In this document: positions 8,275 to 16,736 of the stretch, piece after piece
Numbering within the stretch: the stretch's first letter is position 1
Layout: each line of letters begins with the position of its first letter
Source of the DNA: Bradyrhizobium jicamae
Lineage (GTDB): Bacteria; Pseudomonadota; Alphaproteobacteria; Rhizobiales; Xanthobacteraceae
NCBI RefSeq assembly: GCF_001440395.1
Contig: NZ_LLXZ01000064.1
Location: 104,530-168,529, forward strand
Direction: 5' to 3'
DNA: 64,000 nt
Notes under the pieces: model-generated
Database searches by the model: none
Told to the model about the DNA's origin: nothing
Seen by the model: only the letters and a program-made list of their open reading frames with translations
Position numbers and translations under genes: made by a program

Positions 8275-9687
8275 TTAAAGGGGAAGTTTGACCGACTCCA
8301 CGCAGGCCCTCTTCAGCCGCTTCAGCTGAGCATTAGAGTACAGCCCGAACGTAATTCCGACCTCGCTCTCGTGGCCCATGATGTCCGCCACGACGTTCTC
8401 CCGGTGACCTGCATCCTCAGCCTTCGTCGCGAACCAACGCCGAAAGCTATGGAAGTTGACCTTGGACCGACGTGCCCCCGGCCTCTTGTCATGGACGCCA
8501 AGCTTCTTGCGGTAGTAGGTAAACCGCTTAGAGAGGGCCATGGTGCGGTTACCATCCCAGCCGGTGTCCTGAAAGTCGGGAAACAGGTAGGCGGCTGTAT
8601 CGCTCTTGCCTACGAGTTTAGCAATCATCGGCCGCAGCACTGAATGAATCGGAATGGTCCGCACGCCCGCCGCGGACTTGCTGCGAGTGACGCTGAATGT
8701 GTTGTCGCGGCAATCACCGACGCGAAGCTGACCGATCTCATCGAGGCGCATCCCCGACAGAGCAGAAATCCTCATAGCGTTGGCCATGTCGGTGTCTGCC
8801 GGGCCACCGAGCAGGATGCGGACCTCATCATCCGTAAACGGCCGCTCGGGACCCATCGGGCCGTCCGGGGCGATCCTGTGCGCCTTGGTCTTGGGGAGCG
8901 ACTTGCGCATCCAAGGATTCGACTTCACGCCGAAGCTCTTCTCTAGCCACGTCCAGTATTGCCGTAAAGCGGATAGCTTTTTGTTGGCCGTCTTGAAATG
9001 CACGCCCGCCTTTACGAAAGCCTCGTCGCGAAAATCCGCGGCGACCCGATCGGTAGTGGTCTCGATGAAAAAGCCTTGGCTTGACCTTGTGCACCAGTCT
9101 TTGAACTGTGTGAGCGCCGTGCGGGCGTCGGCCTTAGTGCGCTCGCTATACGTTGAGGCAGCAAGCCACCGTTCAACGTAGAGGTCGGCGGGGGTGACCT
9201 TTGCGGACGCTAGTTGGACGAATTGGGAGGCCTGCTTGGTGGCTGCCCGGGGTTCTGCAAACGGCTCGTAGTCGTCCCGGGTCCCGCCAGCTGCCAGATC
9301 GATTTCTTCGGCCCGGTCCGTGATCTGATACATGAGGTCATTGCGCCGCGCGGCATCGGCCCGGACGAATTCCTCCCGGAGAGCCATGGCTTCCAAGAGA
9401 AGCGGGTCTTGATCCTCGGGTCCGGGCGTCCGGTGTTTGGCGATCTCGGACTTCAAATCCGCAACGGCATTCCAGCGAGCTATACGGGCCACCCGGAGGT
9501 CTGTGGTCTCAAGGGACTTCAGGAGCCGCTTCTTTCCGAGGGCCCGCCGTAGCGTCCTAGGGACCTCAGCGACGGCATACCAAGTCGTTCCTTCGCCCCG
9601 GGGCTGGGTCAGGTAGCGCCGATCACCGCCACCTTTTTCCGCTCGCAAAATAACGTTCACTCGGCCTGCCCCTAACGGTGCCCCCAA
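8275..9687 (-). CDS. Tyrosine-type site-specific integrase
   Basis: This is a 470-residue phage/island integrase. The N-terminal region (about 20-80) has the RYLTQPRG...ETTDLRVARI pattern of DUF6538-type integrases. A SAM-like core-binding domain lies at about 165-270 (RTALTQFKDWC, LSALRQYWTWLE). The catalytic domain shows the first Arg in SGMRLDEIGQL (about 312), the Lys region around RSKSAAGVRTIPI, HSFRR (about 415), MGHE, and the nucleophile Tyr in GLYSN (about 450). All catalytic positions look intact. The gene reads leftward, and its 5' end lies about 80 bp from the tRNA-Gln-like core at 9766-9783, the usual geometry of an integrase beside its attachment site. It is probably the integrase of the island to its left. 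Confidence 0.93.
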   Translation of the reverse strand: MGAPLGAGRVNVILRAEKGGGDRRYLTQPRGEGTTWYAVAEVPRTLRRALGKKRLLKSLETTDLRVARIARWNAVADLKSEIAKHRTPGPEDQDPLLLEAMALREEFVRADAARRNDLMYQITDRAEEIDLAAGGTRDDYEPFAEPRAATKQASQFVQLASAKVTPADLYVERWLAASTYSERTKADARTALTQFKDWCTRSSQGFFIETTTDRVAADFRDEAFVKAGVHFKTANKKLSALRQYWTWLEKSFGVKSNPWMRKSLPKTKAHRIAPDGPMGPERPFTDDEVRILLGGPADTDMANAMRISALSGMRLDEIGQLRVGDCRDNTFSVTRSKSAAGVRTIPIHSVLRPMIAKLVGKSDTAAYLFPDFQDTGWDGNRTMALSKRFTYYRKKLGVHDKRPGARRSKVNFHSFRRWFATKAEDAGHRENVVADIMGHESEVGITFGLYSNAQLKRLKRACVESVKLPL

Positions 9688-9765
9688 CGGGTCGCCCCCA
9701 ACGCAGGTGTTGATATAGGGCTGTTTTCGCAGTATTTCTAGGCCTTCCGACGCACTGGCGTAGGG

Positions 9766-9783
9766 TCCAGGTTCCCCAGCCAG
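9766..9783 (+). repeat. Putative att core matching a tRNA-Gln 3' end
   Basis: The 18 bp TCCAGGTTCCCCAGCCAG occur here and again at 32676-32693 in the same orientation. They read as the end of a T-arm, the acceptor 3' strand TTCCCCA, discriminator G and CCA. A U1-A72 acceptor with G73 is typical of bacterial tRNA-Gln. No complete tRNA is present here. The position beside an intact integrase on one side and an integrase remnant on the other fits an attachment-site junction. Confidence 0.7.
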
Positions 9784-9857
9784 ACTCCGAAAAACCGCAA
9801 CGATGCTGACAGCTTAGATCGACCGATCTGAAAGCCGGCAGACGATGGTCCAACGCC

Positions 9858-10145
9858 ATGGTCCACGGGAGCCAGATCGTGCCGTCCTATCTGCGCCGCC
9901 GAGCCCATACATGGTTTTTCAGGTGGAAATGGCCCAAGCGCCTTGCGGCCAGCGGCTTCCCGGGCGAGCTTATTCGCAGCCTCAAGACGAGCGATGTCCG
10001 CATCGCCCGTCGCCAAGCTCTCATGCTTGCCCTCAAAATCGAGATGATGATCAGTTCAACCAGCAATCCGAGCCGAGCCGAATTGGAGAATGCGGTCCGC
10101 AACTGGATCGACGAGTGCATCTGGCGCCGGGAGGTCAGGCGGGCG
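9858..10145 (+). pseudogene. Truncated tyrosine integrase, N-terminal remnant
   Basis: The frame starting at 9858 encodes an integrase N-terminus of the same type as the intact gene next door (SYLRRRAHTWFFRWKWP, then SLKTSDVRIARRQALMLA, then an NWIDECIWRREVR segment) for about 95 residues. It then turns into unrelated sequence and stops at 10220 without any core-binding or catalytic domain. It points rightward from the tRNA-like core, opposite to the intact integrase. It therefore looks like the decayed integrase of the element to the right (9784-32693). The exact break point near 10145 is my estimate. Confidence 0.65.
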
Positions 10146-10329
10146 GATCGCGGAGCCGGCGCCTTTCCCACGCGAGCTGGAGGCGAGTGGCTGCGAGGCT
10201 GCTCGCGCGGGTCGACTTGAGCGGAGTGAGCGTTTCCGGGATTCTAAGCCTTTGATTGAACTTTCGAATGCCTTCTTGCTTTCCTCTCGTTTGAGTCGAG
10301 CTGCGACGACACATGCAATCGAGCTCCGC

Positions 10330-11475
10330 TCACAACGATCGGGCGATCAAGAGCTTCATGATCTCATTGGTGCCGCCGTAGATCTTCTGGATGCGGGAAT
10401 CGATGAACATCCGCGAGATCGGATATTCCTGCATGTAGCCATAGCCGCCGAACAATTGCAGGCATTCGTCGGCGGTCTGCACCTGCTTTTCGGAGCACCA
10501 GTATTTCGCCATCGACGCGGTGACGGTGTCGAGGTCCTTTGCGACGAGGCGCTCGACGCACCAGTCGACGAAGACACGCGCGATCATCGCTTCGGTCTTG
10601 CGCTCGGCGAGCTTGAAGGCGGTGTTCTGGAAATCCATCAGCGGCTTGCCGAACGCGGTGCGCTCCTTCGTGTAGTCCACGGTAAGCTTGACCGCGCGCT
10701 CCATCGAGGCGACGGCGCCGACCGCGAGCGCGAGGCGCTCCTGCGGCAATTGCTGCATCAACTGGACGAAACCCTGCCCTTCCTCGTTGCCGAGCAGGTT
10801 CTCGGGCGGCACGACGACATTGTCGAAAAATAGTTCGGATGTGTCGGACGCGTGCAGGCCGATCTTGTCGAGGTTGCGCCCGCGCCGATAGCCGTCCGCG
10901 CCTCCAGTCTCGACAACGATCAGCGAGAGGCCCTTGGCGCCGGCTTCGCCGGTGCGCGCGACCACGACGACGAGATCAGCGGCCTGCCCGTTGGTGATGA
11001 AGGTCTTCTGGCCGTTGATGACGTAGGAATTGCCCTGCTTCTTCGCGGTGGTCTTGACGCTCTGCAGGTCGGAGCCGGTTCCGGGCTCGGTCATGGCGAT
11101 GGCGCCGACCATCTCGCCGGAAGCCATCTTCGGCAGCCAGAGCTTCTTCTGCTCCTCGGAGCCGTAGTTTAGAATGTAGTGGGCGACGATCGCGCTGTGC
11201 ACGGAGACGCCGGTCGTGACCTCAGGCACCGTGCTTTCGATATCCTCAAGCACCGCGGCATCATAGGCGAAGGTCGCGCCTAACCCGCCATAGGCCTCCG
11301 GCACGCTCGGCAGCAGCGCGCCCATCTCGCCAAGCCCGCGCCAGGCAAAGCGATCGACCATCTTCTGCTCGCGCCATTTCTCGGCATGCGGCGCCAGATC
11401 CTTCGCGAGGTACTTCCGGAACTGGTGGCGGAAGACGTCGAGCTCCTCGGTCATCCAGCAGGAACGGTATTCCAT
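10330..11475 (-). CDS. Acyl-CoA dehydrogenase (long-chain type)
   Basis: This is a 381-residue FAD enzyme that introduces the alpha-beta double bond into an acyl-CoA. The three ACAD domains are visible: a helical N-domain, a beta-domain with AIAMTEPGTGSDL and TFITNGQAAD, and a C-domain with TKERTAFGKPLMDFQ and the IYGGTNEIM segment. The position equivalent to the MCAD catalytic Glu is Gly in IYGGTNE, so the base is probably the Glu in QQLPQERLAL, as in long-chain and isovaleryl-CoA dehydrogenases. A GAGGG motif precedes the ATG at 11475. It is the last gene of a five-gene leftward beta-oxidation operon and starts 13 nt after the SDR gene. Confidence 0.93.
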   Translation of the reverse strand: MEYRSCWMTEELDVFRHQFRKYLAKDLAPHAEKWREQKMVDRFAWRGLGEMGALLPSVPEAYGGLGATFAYDAAVLEDIESTVPEVTTGVSVHSAIVAHYILNYGSEEQKKLWLPKMASGEMVGAIAMTEPGTGSDLQSVKTTAKKQGNSYVINGQKTFITNGQAADLVVVVARTGEAGAKGLSLIVVETGGADGYRRGRNLDKIGLHASDTSELFFDNVVVPPENLLGNEEGQGFVQLMQQLPQERLALAVGAVASMERAVKLTVDYTKERTAFGKPLMDFQNTAFKLAERKTEAMIARVFVDWCVERLVAKDLDTVTASMAKYWCSEKQVQTADECLQLFGGYGYMQEYPISRMFIDSRIQKIYGGTNEIMKLLIARSL

Positions 11476-11488
11476 GGAACCCTCGCTA

Positions 11489-12316
11489 TCAGATGAGCAG
11501 ACCGCCGCCGGCGACGATCACCTGGCCGCTGATATAGTTCGATTCCGGACTGCAGAACAGATAGACCGCGTCGGCCGCCTCCTCCGGCGTACCGCCGCGG
11601 CCGAGCGGGATCATCTGCCCCATCGCTTCCAGCATCTCCGGCCGCACGCCGACCTTGATATCGCGGCCGGCGACGTCAATGGTCTTCTGGCTCGCCTCGA
11701 TCGGCTGGGTCAGGCGGGTGTTGATCAGACCGAAGGCCACGCAATTGACGTTGACCTTGTAGCGGCCCCACTCCTTGCACATCGTGCGGGTCAGCCCGAC
11801 CAGCGAGGCCTTGGCGGAGGAATAGCTCGCCTGCCCCGCGTTGCCGTACAGGCCGGCGATCGAGGAGATGTTCACGACCTTGCGGAACACCTCGCGGCCG
11901 GCCTCGGCTTCCTTCTTCGCCATCACCCGGATCGGTTCGGCGGCCGCACGCATGATGCGGAACGGTGCGACGAGATGGACGTCGAGCATCGCCTGGAACT
12001 GCTCGTCCGTCATCTTCTGGATCGTGGAATCCCAGGTGTAGCCGGCATTGTTGACGATGATGTCGAGCCCGCCGAAGTGCTCGATCGCAGCACCGACGAA
12101 GCGATCGGCAAAGCCCGCTTCCGTGACGCTGCCGTTCACCGCCACCGCCTCGCCGCCCGCCGCCTTGATCTCTGCGACCACGGCGTCGCCCGGCCCCGCA
12201 TCGAGATCGTTGACCACGACCCTGGCGCCCTCGCTCGCAAGCTTCAGTGCAATCGCACGGCCAATACCGCGGCCCGAGCCCGAAACGAGCGCGACCTTCC
12301 CCTTCAGTTTCGACAT
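11489..12316 (-). CDS. Short-chain dehydrogenase/reductase (FabG-like hydroxyacyl dehydrogenase)
   Basis: This is a 275-residue classical SDR. The dinucleotide site is GSGRGIG near residues 13-19, followed by NNAG (NNAGYTW), the catalytic Ser in NISSIAG and YSSAK as the YxxxK pair. The C-terminal GQVIVAGGG segment is typical of FabG-like enzymes. In this operon, with two MaoC-fold dehydratases, a thiolase and an acyl-CoA dehydrogenase, it most likely oxidises a 3-hydroxyacyl-CoA. It sits 8 nt after the MaoC gene. The substrate cannot be read from the sequence. Confidence 0.9.
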   Translation of the reverse strand: MSKLKGKVALVSGSGRGIGRAIALKLASEGARVVVNDLDAGPGDAVVAEIKAAGGEAVAVNGSVTEAGFADRFVGAAIEHFGGLDIIVNNAGYTWDSTIQKMTDEQFQAMLDVHLVAPFRIMRAAAEPIRVMAKKEAEAGREVFRKVVNISSIAGLYGNAGQASYSSAKASLVGLTRTMCKEWGRYKVNVNCVAFGLINTRLTQPIEASQKTIDVAGRDIKVGVRPEMLEAMGQMIPLGRGGTPEEAADAVYLFCSPESNYISGQVIVAGGGLLI

Positions 12317-12324
12317 GATCTCTC

Positions 12325-12732
12325 CTAGATCGCGATGATGGCTTCACCGGCAAGCTTGATCTCGCCGTTCTGGTCTCTTGTGGTGAGCGCGAGCTTTGCG
12401 CGCTTCTCGCCTTCTTGCTCGAAAACCTCGGCGACCGTACCCTCGCAGGTCAGCTCCGCGCCGAGTTGCGTGATGGCAACGAAGCGGGTCGAGAACGAAC
12501 GGACGCGCGACGGCGCCACGGCATCCGTCAGCGCCTGGCCGAGATAGGCCATCACGAGCATGCCGTGCGAGAACACATCCGGAAATCCGGCCTGCCTTGC
12601 GAAATCAAGGTCGACATGGATCGGGTTGTGGTCCCCGGAGGCGCCGCAATAGAGCGCCAGCCGGTGGCGCGTGATCGCCAGGAATTCCTTGTGGACGATG
12701 CGATCGCCGATCGAAGGCTGGTCGACGCTCAT
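12325..12732 (-). CDS. MaoC-like hydratase/dehydratase
   Basis: This is a 135-residue hot-dog-fold protein. It carries the hydratase-2 motif with the catalytic Asp and His in SGDHNPIHVD (residues about 32-41), followed by the helix FSHGMLVMAYLGQAL. It is likely to hydrate enoyl-CoA thioesters and to work as a heterodimer with the next upstream product, which has the partner hot-dog fold. Their genes overlap by 8 nt, consistent with a joint complex. The length is normal for a single-domain MaoC. Confidence 0.88.
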   Translation of the reverse strand: MSVDQPSIGDRIVHKEFLAITRHRLALYCGASGDHNPIHVDLDFARQAGFPDVFSHGMLVMAYLGQALTDAVAPSRVRSFSTRFVAITQLGAELTCEGTVAEVFEQEGEKRAKLALTTRDQNGEIKLAGEAIIAI

Positions 12733-13184
12733 GACGGCCTCGCATTGCGTACCACGACCGTGCGCGAGAGGTCGGCGACGTGAACCCCGTCCTGGTTGGT
12801 GACCTCGGTTTCGACGACGATCAACGTCATCGCCCCGCCCTTCTTCTCGGTCACGCTGGACACGCGCGGCTTGAACGTCACGGTGTCGCCGACCACGACG
12901 GGTGCGCGGTAGTCAAAACGCTGCTCACCATGCAGCACGCGGGCGAGATCGATGTCGAGCGCCCTCAGGAATTCAAAGGGCTCGGTGGCATCCATCATCT
13001 CCAGGCAGAATAGGTAGGTCGGCGGCACTGCCGCCGCCGCATTTCCGGCCGCCTGCGCGGCCTTCTCGTCGCGATACAGCGGATTGGCCTCGCCGATCGT
13101 ATCGAGGAAGAAGCGCAGGCGCCCCGGCTCGACGCGTGCGGTGACCGGCGTGAAGGCACGCCCGACGGCGGATTGATCGACCAT
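12729..13184 (-). CDS. FAS1-like (MaoC N-terminal type) dehydratase subunit
   Basis: This 151-residue hot-dog protein is of the FAS1-like dehydratase type. It shows the start GRAFTPVTARVEPGRLRFF, the helix segment IGEANPLYRDE and AVPPTYLFCLEMM, then the strands HGEQRFDYRAPVVVGDTVTF. It lacks the D-x-N-P-x-H motif of its neighbour, as expected for the structural partner in a two-gene enoyl-CoA hydratase. It begins 7 nt after the thiolase gene and overlaps the MaoC gene, so all three are probably made together. Confidence 0.85.
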   Translation of the reverse strand: MVDQSAVGRAFTPVTARVEPGRLRFFLDTIGEANPLYRDEKAAQAAGNAAAAVPPTYLFCLEMMDATEPFEFLRALDIDLARVLHGEQRFDYRAPVVVGDTVTFKPRVSSVTEKKGGAMTLIVVETEVTNQDGVHVADLSRTVVVRNARPS

Positions 13185-13191
13185 CGCGGCC

Positions 13192-14376
13192 TCAGGCGCG
13201 TTCGTAGAGCGTGACGACGCAGGCGCCGCCGAGGCCGAGATTGTGCTGCAGACCGATCCGCGCGCCTTCGACCTGGGTCGCCTGCGCCGTGCCGCGCAAC
13301 TGTCGCGTCAGCTCGTAGCACTGCGCCAGGCCGGTGGCGCCGAGCGGATGGCCCTTGGAGAGCAGGCCGCCGGACGGATTGGTCACGATCCGGCCGCCAT
13401 AGGTGTTGTCGCCGTCATCGATGAAGCGCGCCGCGTCGCCCTCTCCGCACAGGCCAAGGCCTTCATAGGTGATCAGTTCGTTATGGGCGAAGCAGTCGTG
13501 CAGTTCGACGACGTCGAGATCTTCCGGGCCGATGCCGGCGGCCTCATAGACCTTCCTCGCGGCGTCGCGCGCCATGTCATAGCCGACGACCTGCATCATG
13601 TCGCCGGCACCGAAGGTCGAAGCGGTATCCGTCGTCATGGCCTGCGCCGCGATGCGGACGTTCTTGTTGAGGCCGTGCTGGTCGGCGAATTTCTCCGAAA
13701 CCAGGATCGCACCCGCGCCGCCGCAGGTCGGCGGGCACGCCATCAGCCGGGTCATCACGCCCGGCCAGATCACCTGGTCGTTCATGACGTCATCGGCCGT
13801 GACTTCTTTCCTGAACAGCGCCAACGGATTGTTTTTTGCGTGGCGGCTGGCCTTCGCGCGCACCTTGGCAAAGGCCGAGAGCGGCGTGCCATGCTTCTTC
13901 ATGTGGCTGAGGCCCGCGCCGCCGAAATAACGCAGCGCGAGTGGCACGCCGGGCGCTTCGACCAGCTTGTCGGCGGCCGCGTCGAAATCGTCGAATGCGC
14001 TGGGGCGATCGGTGAAGACGGCGCCAAGCGCGCCGGGCTTCATCTGCTCGAAGCCGAGCGCCATCACGCAATCGGCGGCACCCGACTCGATCGCTTGCCG
14101 CGCCAGGAACAGCGCGGTCGAACCGGTCGAGCAGTTGTTGTTAACGTTGACGATCGGGATCCCGGTCATGCCGACGCCATAGAGCGCGCGCTGGCCGCAG
14201 GTGGAGTCGCCGTAGACATAGCCGACATAGGCCTGCTGCACCTTGCCGTAGTCGAGACCGGCATCGGCGAGCGCGAGCTTCGCCGCCTCCGCGCCCATCA
14301 CGTGATACGGCGCGTTGGCGCCCGGCTTGACGAACGGGATCATCCCGACCCCGGCAACATAGGCGCGTGACGTCAT
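13192..14376 (-). CDS. SCP2-type thiolase / lipid-transfer protein
   Basis: This is a 394-residue thiolase-fold protein of the sterol carrier protein x type. The acylated cysteine lies in NNNCSTGS at about residues 80-87. HDCFAHNE carries the His of the SCP2 branch, GHPLGATG the second His, and the GLGGACVV loop lies near the C-terminus. It would cleave a 3-oxoacyl-CoA, or carry out retro-aldol cleavage, at the end of a side-chain degradation cycle. No DUF35 OB-fold partner is encoded beside it, although such partners often accompany this type in steroid degradation. It is the first gene of the leftward operon, and its promoter faces the TetR gene across a palindromic site at 14411. Confidence 0.9.
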   Translation of the reverse strand: MTSRAYVAGVGMIPFVKPGANAPYHVMGAEAAKLALADAGLDYGKVQQAYVGYVYGDSTCGQRALYGVGMTGIPIVNVNNNCSTGSTALFLARQAIESGAADCVMALGFEQMKPGALGAVFTDRPSAFDDFDAAADKLVEAPGVPLALRYFGGAGLSHMKKHGTPLSAFAKVRAKASRHAKNNPLALFRKEVTADDVMNDQVIWPGVMTRLMACPPTCGGAGAILVSEKFADQHGLNKNVRIAAQAMTTDTASTFGAGDMMQVVGYDMARDAARKVYEAAGIGPEDLDVVELHDCFAHNELITYEGLGLCGEGDAARFIDDGDNTYGGRIVTNPSGGLLSKGHPLGATGLAQCYELTRQLRGTAQATQVEGARIGLQHNLGLGGACVVTLYERA

Positions 14377-14410
14377 CGTCTCCTCCCGAAAATTACCCGC
14401 TGGACTATTT

Positions 14411-14426
14411 ATTACCTATGGGTAAT
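14411..14426. promoter_or_regulatory. Palindromic operator candidate (TetR)
   Basis: ATTACCTATGGGTAAT is a near-perfect palindrome (ATTACC and GGTAAT arms, 4-nt centre). It lies in the A+T-rich gap between the leftward thiolase operon (start 14376) and the rightward TetR gene (start 14482). A further half-site, ATTACCC, occurs near 14392. The position fits autorepression and control of the operon by the divergent TetR protein. Confidence 0.6.
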
Positions 14427-14481
14427 ATATGTGGTGTTACGAGTCAACGCGGCAAAGCTTCACGACATAAAGCTTCAAGAC

Positions 14482-15246
14482 ATGGACGCCCGCTCCCCCT
14501 CTTCCAGCCGTCAGTCCCCGTGGCTGCCATTCGAAAGCCGGCGCCGCGCCCGCGACGAGAAGCGCGAGGCGGTGTTGCGCACGGCCGTGCAGCTCTTCCT
14601 CGAGCAGGGCTATCATCGCACCACGCTCAACGACGTCGCCGATCGGCTCAACATCACCAAGCCCGCGCTCTACAATTACTTCGGCGGCAAGGACGAGATC
14701 CTGTTCGAATGCTGGGCGATCGGCAATGAACGCGTCGACGATTGCATCAACGAGATCGCAGCCGGCGGCGGTACGGGGCTCGCCAAGCTGCGGAAGCTGA
14801 TCGTCAGCTACGCCGAGGTGATGACCACCGACTACGGCAAGAGCCTGGTCCGCTTCGACGTCCGCGATCTCACCGAGCACAATCGCAGGGTCGTCAACAC
14901 CGCCAAGAGGAAGATCGATCGCGCCTTCCGCGACTATATCGCCGAGGGCATCGCCGACGGCACGATCAAGCCGTGCGATCCAAAGCTGTCGGCGTTTGCG
15001 ATTGCGGGTTCGCTGAACTGGATCGGCCACTGGTTCCAGCCGGGCGGACCGATGACGGCGGAAGCCATCGCCGAAGAGTTCGCAATCCGCCTCACCGCAG
15101 GCATTGCCACGACATCGACGCGCAAGAAGGCGGACAAGCCGCCCGGCAAGATCAAGACATCCAGGGAGGATCGAGATGAACATCACGCACGGACTGCGCC
15201 GCGCGCTGCAGGTCAATCCAAACGGACTCGCGATCGTCTGCGGTGA
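14482..15246 (+). CDS. TetR-family regulator
   Basis: This is a 254-residue regulator from the ATG at 14482 (MDARSPSSSRQ); an upstream in-frame start at 14431 would run through the probable operator. The helix-turn-helix lies at about residues 30-75 (REAVLRTAVQLFLEQGYHRT, LNDVADRLNITKPALYNYF). The rest is the ligand-binding domain with a WFQPGGPMTAEAIAEEF segment. The Lys-rich C-terminal tail overlaps the acyl-CoA ligase gene by 71 nt. It probably senses an acyl-CoA and represses the divergent thiolase operon and the ligase gene. Confidence 0.88.
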   Translation: MDARSPSSSRQSPWLPFESRRRARDEKREAVLRTAVQLFLEQGYHRTTLNDVADRLNITKPALYNYFGGKDEILFECWAIGNERVDDCINEIAAGGGTGLAKLRKLIVSYAEVMTTDYGKSLVRFDVRDLTEHNRRVVNTAKRKIDRAFRDYIAEGIADGTIKPCDPKLSAFAIAGSLNWIGHWFQPGGPMTAEAIAEEFAIRLTAGIATTSTRKKADKPPGKIKTSREDRDEHHARTAPRAAGQSKRTRDRLR

Positions 15247-16733
15247 ACGGCGACGCAACTGGCGCGAGGTCGGCGACCGCGTCGCTCGCCTCGCCGCCGC
15301 GATCCGTGGACTCGGCTCCAAGGATGGCGATCGCGTGGCGGTGCTGTCAATGAACTCCGACCGCTACCTCGAGCTCTATCTCGCGGTCGGCTGGGCCGGC
15401 GCCGTCATCGTGCCGCTGAACATCCGCTGGAGCCCGCTGGAGAACGAGGACGCAATGCGCGACTGCCGCGCGGAAATCCTGTTCGTCGACAAGGCATTTG
15501 CACCGGTCGGCGCCACGCTCGCGAAGGCCATCCCCGGCCTGAAACTGGTCTATGCCGATGACGGCGAAACGCCCACCGGCATGGAGAACTACGAAGCGTT
15601 GATCACGCAGAACCAGCCCATCGCGGACGCCATGCGCAAGCGCGACGATCTCGCCGGCATTTTCTACACCGGCGGCACCACCGGCCGTTCCAAGGGCGTG
15701 ATGCTGAGCCATGGCAACCTGATGGCCAATGCGCTGAACGCGCTCGGCGAAGGCCTGTGGCCGAGCACGACGATCTATCTGCATGCGGCCCCGATGTTTC
15801 ACCTCGCCAACGGGGCTGCGATGTATTCGGTGCTGCTGTCGGGAGGCTCCAATGTTGTGATCCAGGGTTTTACACCCGACGGCGTCGCGACCGCGATCCA
15901 AAAAGAACGCGTGACCGACGTGCTGCTGGTGCCGACCATGATCCAGATGTTCGTCGATCATCCGACGCTCGGCAAATTACGACCTGTCGTCTTTGAAGCG
16001 GATTGCCTACGGCGCCTCGGTGATCAGTGACGCTGTGCTGATGCGCGCCATGAAGGCCCTGCCGCATGTCGAGTTCACCCAGGCCTACGGCATGACCGAG
16101 CTGTCGCCGATCGCAACGTTGCTGCATTGGAAGGAGCATATCGGCGACGGCCGCGCCAAGGGCCGGCATCGCGGCGCCGGACGCGCCGCCTTCGGCTGTG
16201 AGGTCAAGATCGTCGATGCCGGCGACAAAATTGTCCCGTCAGGCACCGTCGGCGAGATCGCCGTGCGCGGCGATGTGGTCATGATGGGCTACTGGGAGCG
16301 TCCGGAAGAGACTGCACGCGCCGTGATCGACGGCTGGATGCACACCGGCGATGGCGGCTATATGGACGAAGACGGCTTTGTCTACGTGGTCGACCGGGTC
16401 AAGGACATGATCATCTCCGGCGGCGAGAACGTCTATTCCGCAGAGGTCGAGAACGCGCTGGCGCAGCACCCCGCCGTGGCGCAATGCGCTGTGATCGGCA
16501 TTCCGAGCGAGCGCTGGGGCGAGCAGGTTCACGCCGTCGTCGTGCTGAAAGGCGGCGCCGGCGCGACAGCCGACGAGCTGATGGAATTCAGCAAGACGCT
16601 GATCGCCGGGTACAAATGCCCGCGCAGCGTCGACATTACATCGACACCGCTGCCGCTTTCCGGTGCCGGCAAGATCCTCAAGCGCGAGCTGCGCCGACCG
16701 TTCTGGGAAAACCAGACACGGCGCGTCAGCTAG
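15176..16733 (+). pseudogene. Acyl-CoA synthetase (AMP-forming), split by a frameshift
   Basis: An AGGGAGGA ribosome-binding site precedes the ATG at 15176. The first frame encodes the N-terminal part of an ANL-family acyl-CoA ligase, including the P-loop FYTGGTTGRSKGVML, and runs off-frame after HPTLGKL to a stop at 16030. The rest lies in another frame from about 15979 to 16733: KRIAYGASVIS, the adenylate motif QAYGMTELSP, the WMHTGDGGYMDEDG hinge region, GGENVYSAEVE, and the catalytic-lysine region LPLSGAGKILKRELR. Deleting one T at 15977-15978 restores one frame of about 518 residues (GKYDLSSLKRIAYG), normal for the family. Both halves look otherwise healthy, so the shift is either recent or a sequencing error. 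Confidence 0.85.
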
Positions 16734-16736
16734 GAC

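Noticed and set aside
8223..8285. TTCCCCTT...AAGGGGAA as a terminator between the small secreted protein and the integrase
   Set aside because: The arms are only 8 bp with a 47-nt loop, and one arm overlaps the integrase 3' end; the evidence is too weak.
9766..9783. A complete tRNA gene at the att-like core
   Set aside because: Only the 3' end is present; there is no anticodon arm or D-arm upstream at either copy.
13243..14370. A rightward 375-codon frame opposite the thiolase gene
   Set aside because: It is antisense to a thiolase with intact Cys/His motifs; the composition is that of a shadow frame.
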